NCBI RefSeq assembly: GCF_024713945.1
Contig: NC_134685.1
Location: 1,116,001 to 1,180,000 of the forward strand
Length of the DNA: 64,000 nucleotides
From: Dermatophagoides farinae
Taxonomy: Eukaryota > Arthropoda > Arachnida > Sarcoptiformes > Pyroglyphidae
Direction of reading: 5' to 3'
Below the pieces are notes generated by a model. It saw only the letters and a program-made list of their open reading frames with translations. It did not search any database and was not told the DNA's origin. This document shows positions 53,375 through 63,540 of the stretch, piece by piece (positions within the stretch are counted from its first letter, which is position 1; every line of letters begins with the position of its first letter). Both the position numbers and the translations under genes were made by a program.

Positions 53375-54377
53375 TTTTTTTATCTGTTCACTTCTTCTTT
53401 TTCTTCTTTTTTTCTTCGTTATTGAAAAAAATTCGATTCGATGATGATGACGATGATATGTGCACTACAAGGCAGTGATTATCAACAACAACAACAACAA
53501 CAACAAAAAATCCTATCTAATTATCTCTTTCAGGTGTTTGAATCATAAAATTTTCTTCTCATTCGACGATGACGACGACGACGACGAAAACAATCGATAA
53601 TTTGCAATGTTTCGGTCTATTTACTTTTTTTTGTTTTGTTTTGTTTATTTGAATCAATAAGTTTTACAGGTGGATATTTTGATGATAAATCTGATCAAAT
53701 GATGATGATAATGATGATGATGGTTTGTACGTGTTTTTTTTATTATTATTATTTTGCTTATATCACACACACACAGACACATTGACATAAAAAAAACCGG
53801 AATAAAATATACGAACAAACAAACGAAAAAAAAAATCCAGGAGCAAATTCAGTTCTTCTTGATTCTTTTGGGCGTTTCTTTTTACCTCTTTTTTTTATTA
53901 TTATTCTATGGGTCTATGTGTATAGCAGAATATATATTGTAATCAACACAAACAATGCCGCATTATATCAAAAAATGTGTGTGTATGTATGTGTGTGTAC
54001 AATACAAAAAAAAAGAGACAACAACAACAATAGAATTTAGACAAAAAGAAAAAAAAAATTCTTCGTGTGTTTTTTGTTTTCTCGGACACAAACACAGACA
54101 CAGACACAGACACACCAAACACAGACAATAGTTTTTCATGCAGCAGCAACAGCAGAAGAAAGAAAGAAAGAAAATAGTATATGTGTATGTGGTGTCCGAA
54201 CACAGACTCAAATGATTCAGTATATGTGTGTGTGTGTATGGTGGATTCAGACAACAAACGAATATCTGGATAAAACAAAAATGATGATGATGATGATTTG
54301 ATCTGAATGAAATGAGGATAATGAAGAGAACAGTGAAAATGAATATCAGACAGATCTTTAAAACATGAATGAATAAA

Positions 54378-54391
54378 CACGCGCGCGCGTG
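54378..54391. repeat. Alternating CG palindrome CACGCGCGCGCGTG
   Basis: Perfect 14-bp palindrome of alternating purine/pyrimidine with five CpG, in AT-rich DNA about 1 kb upstream of the ELOVL start. It is a classic Z-DNA-prone sequence, directly followed by a T run. Confidence 0.8.
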
Positions 54392-54753
54392 AATTTTTTT
54401 TTTTTTTTTATTTTAACAACAACTTTATCCAAACAAACAAACGATTGAAAATTGTAAAAAAAAAAAAAAAATTTACATACCAAAATCTGTCTTCTGGGCG
54501 ATTACAATTTTACTCTGACAAAAATCCAATACGAATGAAGTAGAAAAAAAAAGATTTTCATTTTCATTTTTTGGATCTCTTGAGCCTCTGGTGTGTGATC
54601 AAGAGAAATTTTTATTTTTTATTTTTTTTTTTTTGGCGCGTCATTAAGTTTCGGAAGTCATCATCATTGTGGCTCTTTTTCTCTATGATTTTCTCTTTTT
54701 CTTTTGTCGGTTATTCGAATGATAATAATTTCCATGTTTCATTGATGATGTAT

Positions 54754-54870
54754 TGTTGTTGTTGTTGTTGTTGTCGTCGTCGTCGTCGTTGTTGTTGTTG
54801 TTGTCGTCGTCGTCGTCGTTGTTGTTGTTGTTGTCGTCGTCGTCGTCGTTGTTGTTGTTGTTGTTGTTGT
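54754..54870. repeat. Higher-order triplet repeat: (TGT)7[(CGT)5(TGT)5]2(CGT)5(TGT)7
   Basis: 39 consecutive triplets, alternating blocks of exactly five CGT and five TGT, flanked by seven TGT on each side. The 30-bp block pair is repeated. Read in one frame it gives Cys7-Arg5-Cys5-Arg5-Cys5-Arg5-Cys7, but nothing suggests that it is coding. Confidence 0.95.
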
Positions 54871-56004
54871 TGATCGATAATGATGATAATGATCCTATTA
54901 CATCGATAAAATAATCAAAATGTAAAAAGAAAAAAAAAGGTTAAGTTTCTCTTTTTTTTCACACAGACACACATCGATTGATTGAGAGAGATGATCAAAC
55001 GAACTTTACAAAACAAAGAAAAAAAAACGATTTTTTTTCATTCACTTTATGTTCGAGAGTCACTTCCTCGAATTTTTTTTTGTTTGTTTGCTTCCCCTTT
55101 TGCTAATTCCCCCGAACGAACGAAATCCATATATTTGCTCTTGTTTTTTTTTCTTCTTTGATTCGAAAAACATTTTTTTTCGTTTTTGATTTTCGTTTTT
55201 TCGTGATGATGATGATGATATAATGATGGTGAATAAAAAAAAACGGAACACACACACGCAGAGAAAATGGATCGGTCCTCGAGCCAAATCGAATACAATT
55301 AAAAAAATTTTTTTTTTTAGCTTTAGGCAAAATAATGAAAGAACGGAAGAGAAAAGGAAGGAGAAACAACAACAACAACAAAAATCCATCCAAATCCCTT
55401 ATGACACATCCCGCCGATCCATCAAGATGATGATAAACGCAAACACACACATGAACGAAACGAAACATTCGAATTTGATAATAGTCAGATTGGATCGGAT
55501 CGTATCACAGATCCCTACAGTCCATCGATAATAATAATGACGGCCAATAAACGAAAAAAAATTGTAACCCAATTTATTGAGGTCAAATACAACTCTCTCT
55601 CTCTCTCCTCTGTCGCATTTTCACAAATTCTTTAACTGACTGACTTTCACAATCCATGTTTGTCATGTTTTTTTTCTCAAAGAAAAAAAATCGTTGATAT
55701 TGTACAACAGGAAATGTTGTTATGGTGTGGAAATTTTCACACATTTTTTTTGTTTTTAAATTTTAAAAAAACTTTTGTACAAACAATAAACTTTCTTTTT
55801 TTTTTGTTTAATTAATAATTCTTTTTTCTGGTTTTACTTTGTTGTTTCAAAAAAAAAAAAAAAAAATTATTCAAGCAATAATTCTATAATTTTGATATTT
55901 TCTTTAAAAAAAAATGTTCCGTTGAGTGATAAGATTATGAATTTTGATTGATCACTATATATTGGAATAAATTCTTTTTTCATTTTCAATTTTCAGCATT
56001 AAAA

Positions 56005-57218
56005 TCATTTTTTTCGTTTTATTGTACATTGTGGACAATACCATTTGCCTTTTGGTTTCGATGTAAGACCAACGCATGCAAAATGAAACCATTCGATTTG
56101 CTGTGTAAAAAAAAATAAAAAACAAAATTTTTTTTAGTACAAAAAAAATCAATATAAACAGACAAAAAAACCATACACAATCTGGATCATCACATCCAAC
56201 CATTTCGCCAAATGAAACCTGATGACAAATACAATATAATGGTTCATCTATAAATATTTTAAAATGATTAAAATTAGTAATGTTCAATTCAAATTATTAT
56301 AAGGAGATTTTTACTTGGATCAACTTCCATATCCATCAATTCAGTGGATGTAATCATTTTGCCTTTTGTTGTTAATCCACCATTCATAACTGCAGATGAT
56401 GATAATGTTGATGATAATGATAATGATGTTTGTATATCGATAGCTTGTCGTTTTTTTTGTACCATATTATTGTCACCTGAATCCAAATGATGATCAATAG
56501 AATGTTTTTGTGATGATGATTTCAATTCTTTTGTATTGGATGTAGATGATAATGATGACGATGATGATGATGGCAATGTTGTTGTTGTTGTTGTTGTAGC
56601 CACTGCAGATGATGATGATGGATTCGATGATTTTGTACGTTTCTTTTTATTCTGTGTTGTATTCATTGTTTGATTATTTGTTATTGTCGTACTATTTGAT
56701 GGTACATTATCTTTTACATCATCACCTTGGCTATCTAATTCAATATCGAATTTGGCCAATTCTGTATCCAATCGTCGTATATGTTTATCAACCATATTAT
56801 AAACTTGATGTGCTAATTCTTTTTTCTCATCAGTTAAATGCTGTGCTTTATCCATATATTCCATTATTTGATTAAAATATTCATTACGTTCATTCGATGA
56901 TAATAGATTTGCATCTTTAACATATTTATTTGATAAATCTTCAGCAGAATTGACAAATTCTAATATTATGAGAATCAAGAATTACAATTTGGTTATCAAT
57001 AACAAAAAACAAAAATTCAATACCATGAACACGAGTATCGAGAAAATTGATTAATCTCAGATTTCTAGCCAAATCACATGGTAATGATTGTATACCTTTG
57101 AAGAATAAAAAGAAAAACAAAATAATGAACAAATCAATTAACATAAACATAAAAAACCTTGACAAAAACAAAACAAAAAAATACTTTCAACAAATTGTTC
57201 CAAATACGATCCAGCCAT
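56005..57218 (-). CDS. Inhibitor of growth protein, ING4/ING5 type
   Basis: Chromatin reader subunit of histone acetyltransferase complexes (HBO1/MOZ type); its PHD finger binds H3K4me3. Coding exons: 57185-57218, 57024-57095, 56315-56959, 56177-56247 and 56005-56100; they join in frame into 305 aa. The N-terminal ING dimerisation domain (about 1-100) reads [20 protein letters not shown] and later [20 protein letters not shown], matching ING4/5. A Ser/Thr-rich, low-complexity linker with basic KKKRTK follows. The C-terminal PHD finger (about 252-296) has the full Cys4-His-Cys3 set, with [30 protein letters not shown] and WYCPQC, and a Lys/Arg tail KRKK. All zinc ligands are present. The linker is longer than in vertebrate ING4/5 (about 240-250 aa total). 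It lies on the same strand as the SLC7A4-type transporter upstream. Confidence 0.95.
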
Positions 57219-57741
57219 TTTTTTCACCCAAAAAAATGTATTCAATTTAAAATCAATCGTCTTCGTTTTGGGTAAACGCGAAATCTTTTCTCGTTTGGAT
57301 GATAATGATCGTGGCCACACAGAATTTGCTACAGTTTCGTTTTTTTTATCCGCGAGTGGAATTTTGTTTTGTTTATAAACCAAAAAAAAAAAAAAAAAAA
57401 CATAATGACCGTTCATAAATTCCGTGACGTATAAATTCGCGCTTTTTTAAAATTCTTTTGTTGTTGATTCTTTTGTTTTTAAATTCTGAAAAATTTTCTT
57501 TTTTGTTTAATTCATTCTTTTTCAAACAATCAAATAAAAATGAAATAAAATAATAATTTGTGCCATTTGAAATTGATTGTGGACAAAACAAAATTTTTTC
57601 ATTTGGTTTCAGTTTTTGACGCGACTCTTGGGGACCATTTGAAATTATAGGTCGAAATTCATGAAATGATAATGATAATGATGATGATGGGAATGGAAAA
57701 ATAGTTTAGTTTTTGACCGAAACAAAAAAATAATATTATTA
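57219..57741. other. Spacer between ING and SLC7A4-type genes
   Basis: About 520 bp: presumed 5'UTR/promoter of ING and 3'UTR of the transporter, both on the minus strand. AT-rich, with an A-run near 57390 and ATG/GATAAT repeats near 57670. No gene is seen. Confidence 0.55.
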
Positions 57742-60171
57742 TTAATCTCTGGCCATAAGAATATCTTCATTTTGACTAGTAGAATCAAATGAATTCCATT
57801 TTTTAATATTGTCAACATTAATTTTTTCCCGTAATTCGGCATTATATTCAGCTTTACTGGATTTGATACCATAAAAGAAATAAACGGAAAGGCCTGTGAA
57901 AAACATTCATAGAAATTGTGTTAATTAATTAGATTGTTTCAATGAATATAAAATAAAAATAATAATTACCAATGGCCATCCAAATAATGAAACGCATCCA
58001 TGTTAGCCAATTAAGATTAACGATTAATGAAACATTGAAAAAAATTGACAAAATCGGTATGAATGGTACAAATGGTACTTTATAACGTAGATTTTCCATA
58101 TTTTGTTTATGCATATTAATAATTGATATTAATACAATTAATAATGTTGTAATCAAGCTTAATATGAATGAAAGAAATTTTTCATCAATATCCTGGTTGA
58201 ATGAAAAGAAAGAAAAATATTAATACCACAGGGATTAATTTATCAATCAATATATGGTGAAAATTTTAGTGAAAAAGTTATAAAGTATGAACACAGACAC
58301 ACACACACACACACATACCTTTTGGAATAATTTGCATGTCAAACAGAATAATGTTGACAATATGACAATGGATAGAACACAGATCGAGATCAGTGAATCA
58401 TGAAAATAATTATTCAAACTGGTCAATACTAATTGTTTGTTGAATAAACCTTTGAATGTATCCCGTAATGGATTATGGTTTCGTACATTATTGCCACCAC
58501 CACCACCACTCATCATCATCATCATCTTCGTCGTCATCATTATCAAGTAAACGTTCATGTTCGGTAATTTTTTTCGTTTCCGATTTTTTTTGTTGCTGTT
58601 GTTGTTGTTGCTGCTGCTGTTCAGCTAAAGCGGCAGCAGCAGCAGCAGCAGCAGAATCATCTTCAATATCAATATTCAATTGTACAATATTTGGTGGCCG
58701 TCGATAACGAACAACAATAACCGATGCACTTACAACAAGATAAGCAATCAATGTACCAATTGACATCATTTCAACCAATGTTGTTATATCCATAAATATG
58801 GCCATTATAACACCAAAACCAGTAAAGAAAAACATGGCCATTAATGGTATCTGTGATTTTGAATTCACATAACTCATCCATGGAAATAATAATCCATCAT
58901 CGGCCATAGCATAAACAATTCTTGTCAATGAATAGATTGTACCAATCAATACAGTGGCCATACCACAACAGGCTCCAATAATGACGGCCAATTTAGCTGG
59001 AGAAGAGAATTTACCAAGGGCATCAGGTAATCCAGATTCTTCTGATATTTGATCATATGGAAACATCAATGTTAACACTGATGATACACCAACATATGAA
59101 ATAGATGCAACAGTCATGGCAACAAATGTAGCAATAGGAATCGAACGTTGTGGATCACGTGCTTCTTCACCGCTTGTTGCAATTGAATCAAATCCAATGA
59201 ATGCATAGAAACAAGATGCACTACCAGCGAATACACCTTTCCAACCAAAAGGCATAAAACCACCGTGATCATTTTGCCAATTTGAAAAATCAGAATAATA
59301 ACCACCAACCACAATAATAATGATGATGACAATCATATTGATTATCGAAAATGTATTATTAATATATGTTGTTACTTTCATTCCAGATGTTAAAAACACA
59401 GCGAATCCAATGGCAATCAAACCAGACATTATATCCATATGTCCAGTTAATGTTTCACCCAATAATGGTGCAATCCATGAATTTGTATAATTACGTATTT
59501 CACCGCCTATTGTTGAATCTAGATATGCTGATGATGCCCGGCTAACGGCTGCAATTCCGATAATATTTTCAAGAATCTATAAGATATATAAAACAACAAC
59601 AACAACAACAAAGAAAATTTCAATTAACAAAAAAAAAATGAAAGAATTTGATTTCATCAATGACAATCGTTCGTTTCACATGTGTCATTACCATATTCCA
59701 GCCAACGATAAATGCCCAAATTTCTCCTAATGCAATGTATGCGTCTATGTTGTTATCAAGACGAATGTGAAGAATGTGAAAAAAAAGAATTTACATTGAA
59801 TATGAATATATGTTAATGAAATACAACATGCCAATCATAAATCATAATCACTTACATGAATAAGCTGAACCACATTTTGGAAAACGTGATGAAAATTCTG
59901 CATAACATAATGCACAAAGAAATGCAGCAAAACCGGCCAATATATATGACAATACAATGGCTGGACCGGCAACATTTTTTGCAATAGATGATGTTAATAC
60001 ATAAGCACCGGAACCAACCATATGTCCAATGCCTAATAATGTTATATCCAATGTTGTTAAACAACGTTGTAATTGTGTACTATCTAATCTTTCACCAGTC
60101 CAGCTTGGTTTTGTACGTTGCATTTGTTTCCATATTTTTTCCACACCATTTGTTATTCGTGTCAAAGACAT
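57742..60171 (-). CDS. Cationic amino acid transporter family member, SLC7A4 type (one frame break)
   Basis: Multi-pass membrane protein of the APC superfamily, CAT family (SLC7A1-4/14), expected to carry cationic amino acids. Exons: 59856-60171, 59692-59744, 58319-59576, 57970-58192 and 57742-57893. The CAT signature lies in helix 1: TLLGIGHMVGSGAYVLTSSI, then AGPAIVLSYILAGFAAFLCA and CYAEFSSRFPKCGSAYSY. The GHMVGSG form resembles SLC7A4 more than SLC7A1-3. Further landmarks are GFDSIATSGEEARDPQRSIP and the C-terminal helices PFVPFIPILSIFFNVSLIVN and TWMRFIIWMAIG. Within exon 3, after poly-Ala, poly-Gln and poly-Asp tracts, the frame breaks at the triplet repeat near 58515: the upstream frame ends in poly-Trp and a stop, while the correct continuation (NNVRNHNPLRDTFKGLF) is +1. 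With that shift the protein is about 666 aa; without it the last helices are lost. Confidence 0.93.
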
Positions 60172-62791
60172 TTTCTTCTTCGATTCTTATTCTTTTATCT
60201 AGAAAAAGAAAATCAAGTGAACGCAACATACACACACACACAAACACACCCCTTGCACTTGATGACAAAATCAAATCAGTGTGTGTGTGTGTGTGTGTGT
60301 GATGTGTATTCAATTGTCTATTAGATGAATTTGGAATTTCATTTATACAAGTGTGTGTGAATTGATGAATTGAATTGTAATTATATTGGATTGAATTTGG
60401 AAATTCAAATAGGAATAATAAAGTTATAATTGAATTGAATTGAATTAAATAGAAATGAAAAATCCATTTAACAAATGTGTGTGTGTGTGTGTGTGTGCGA
60501 AAGTGTGTATGAGTTTCTGTGTTTGGAAAATTGAATTGGATAAAAAAAAAATACGAGAATATTCTGTTTTTCTTTTATTACCATGAAAAAAATGATGTTA
60601 ATGGTGATGAACAACAATAACAGCAACAGCAGCAACAGAACACTTGTATTGATTCTTATAATCAATGATGATGATAATGGTGATGATCGATCACTAAATT
60701 TAAATTGTTTCTCATTTAAAAAATGTTTATTGTCATCATCATCATCATCATCATTATCATTCGTATTCGTATTCGTGAATCGTAGTCAGTTGTAGTTTTT
60801 TATTGTCGACGTCATCATCAAAAACAACATGTTTGAGATTCGATTGGATTCGTTTTCGTTTTCGTTTTTTTTGGTCCAAAACAAAAAAAAAACAGTTGAG
60901 GAACAACAACAACAACAAAACAAAAAATTGAATTGAATTGAGTTGAATTGAATGTGAAATCAGGAAACACAATATAATAATGACAATAACAATAACAACA
61001 ACGACAACAACAACAAAAAAAGATTCAGACAGAATAGATATGTAGTAGACACAAAAAGAGGATTTTTTTTTTGTTTCCTATTTTGTCTGTGGGCGACAGG
61101 CGGTTGAGAGGTGGTGGTGGTGGTGGGGGGCGTTAATAGAATGACGATGATGAGCAGAAGTAGTGAGGAATAGCATAGGAAATTATTATATATAACCAAC
61201 ACGCACACATACAAATCATACATAAAAATCCAAAAAGATTCTGTGTATACCAAAACACACACACACATATTATGGATATATACTGGAACAATGAAAAGAA
61301 AATCCCAACTAGAATTGATCCGTCGTAGAATGTATATGAGCGTTGTTTTTATTCTTGTTTTCCATTTAATATAGCGTTCGCGCGTTTCAACCTTTTTTCT
61401 GTGTATGTTCCAACAACAACAACTCCGATTCATGATGATGATGATAACATTTCAAGATTCAAAGAATAAAATTCTTGGCCCAAAAAAAAATTCTTCTATG
61501 ACTGTTGTTGATATAATGTAGGTTGAAAAGAAGGAGTGGAAAGAGGAAATATAAAAAAAAATGTGAAATGTTCGTCATCATCATCGTTATCATCAATATC
61601 AAGAATCTGTAAAAATCCAAGAATCTAGAATTACCACCACCACCAACACCAACACCACTTTCATCATATAATTATTAAAGAAAGAAAAAAAAATGTAAAA
61701 AGATGGAAAAATGAAAAAATTCTTGTAGGGAAGAATTCTAGCCATCCTCCTCCTCTTATTTTTTCCCTTTTAATTCTGTTGAATTCAATAATATGCTCGA
61801 ATGGGCAAGCGTCATTTTTTGGCTTCCAAAAAAAAAAAAAAAAAATTCACACGCACACACACATAGAGAGAGGGACTTGATTCCAAAATGCCAATTTTTT
61901 TTTGTTGTTGTTCGTTCCATATATCCCTATGGAATCTCAGAATTGTAATAGAAAGCAGCAGAAGCAGCCACAGCAGCCCATAGCAGAAGCAGAAGCATTT
62001 TACCATTTTGACGGATAAATTTGATGAAAATAGGAATAGGAATAGGAATAATATCCAAATGATGAACAAAATCGATAATGCAATTGGTGTTTGCAGTTTG
62101 TTCTTTATTGTGTGTGTGTAATGCTCGTCATCATCATCATCATCTTTCGGGTGGAAAAATTCGCCAATAAACCTGAAGAATTTTTTTTTTTTTGCTATTC
62201 ACATTTGTGAATTTAATCATAGAATATAAAAAAAGAATAGAATCTTCATCATCATCGTATTAACCAATATCTATATATATATCAAGTGTTTGTGTGTTCG
62301 TGTGTGTGTGTGTGTGCAAAGAATTTTTTTTCATCTTTTTTTTTGATTCTCGATCCAGAATTAGAAATTGTTGTTTTGAATTGGTCATTTTTTTTGTCCA
62401 CTTTATTCAAGTTTTTTTTTCTCTCGCAAACTTTTAATGTTTTTTTTCACCCCATTTTAATCGATAAAATTGTGTATGAAAATTATCATCAAACAACAAC
62501 AACAATCGAAGACGACGATAATGAACAAATTATCCAAATTATAAATGTGATCCATAAAGAATTTATTTGTTGAGAATTTGTCGACAACAACAACAATAAT
62601 AATCCATCCATTTCCATTTCCATTTTTTTTTATTCAATCAGAATTTCATCGTTGAAATTGACGTCGTTTAGTGAGTGCAATTCAAGACAAAAAAAAAATA
62701 ACAACGAAAAGAAAAAAAGTTTTTTTATTGCACACGATCGACAGAATTTAATTTTTTCACTTGAATTTTCAGTTGATTCAGAAGACAGAAG
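60172..62791. other. Divergent region between the two SLC7 transporter genes
   Basis: About 2.6 kb that must hold both promoters. It carries (CA)n near 60230 facing (TG)n near 60280, another (TG)n near 60478, GTG/GGTGG runs near 61110 and CAA/CAT triplets. No gene or clear core promoter element is seen. Confidence 0.5.
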
Positions 62792-63504
62792 ATGAGAGAA
62801 TTGATTATAAATCTAACCAATAGAACATTAACGAAAATTGATCCAGGAAAATGGATGATGATGATGAGTAAATTATTGCGTACACGAGAACCGGATTCAA
62901 CAGCCACTGATCAACAACAAACAGCAACAAAACTTGAAGTAAGTGTGTCTCGTAATAATTGGTTTATCGTCTTATAATAATTGGTTTATCGTCTTGTTCT
63001 TTTTTTTCTCATAAAATTCTCGGTATCTTTTTTTTTTTTTTTTAATCAATCCATAGAAATGTCTCAAAACACGAGATTTAGTGTCGCTTGGCGTTGGCAG
63101 CTGTGTAGGAACCGGAATGTACATAGGTGTTTATATTTGAAATATTTGATTAAAATTTTCAATTTTTTTCCCTTTGGAAACAAATGTGTTAATTTTTTTT
63201 GTTTTGTTTTTTGTTTTTGTTTTCGTTTTTGCCCCAAGTGGCCGGAATGGTTGCCAAAAATTTAGCCGGACCTGCTGTGATCATTTCATTCTTAATTGCT
63301 GGTATTGCAAGCCTTTTATCGGGTAAATATGATGATGATGATTATGTTTTTCCCGGAGGGGTGTGATGATGGTTAAATATTTCCTTTTCTGCTCAATGAA
63401 TCTGAAAAAAAAAGTTTTCTGTAATATTTGCATTCTGAAATTTTTTGTTTTCTCTTTTTCTCATTTTTCATTTCTCGAAATGTCCAATTTATCCATTTAC
63501 TGGA

Positions 63505-63540
<36 letters not shown>

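Larger units (their letters stand above)
53375..56004. other. Region upstream of ELOVL and downstream of ING
   Basis: About 2.6 kb with no gene seen; it must contain the ELOVL promoter and the ING 3'UTR. It holds a (GAC)n run near 53570, the CGCG palindrome at 54378, the (CGT)5(TGT)5 higher-order repeat at 54754 and many CT/CA runs. Overlapping small frames on both strands near 55000-55530 are repeat-derived. Confidence 0.55.

Noticed and set aside
54571-54873. 100-aa frame ending in Cys/Arg blocks
   Set aside because: The blocks are the CGT/TGT higher-order repeat; the upstream part is T-rich filler.
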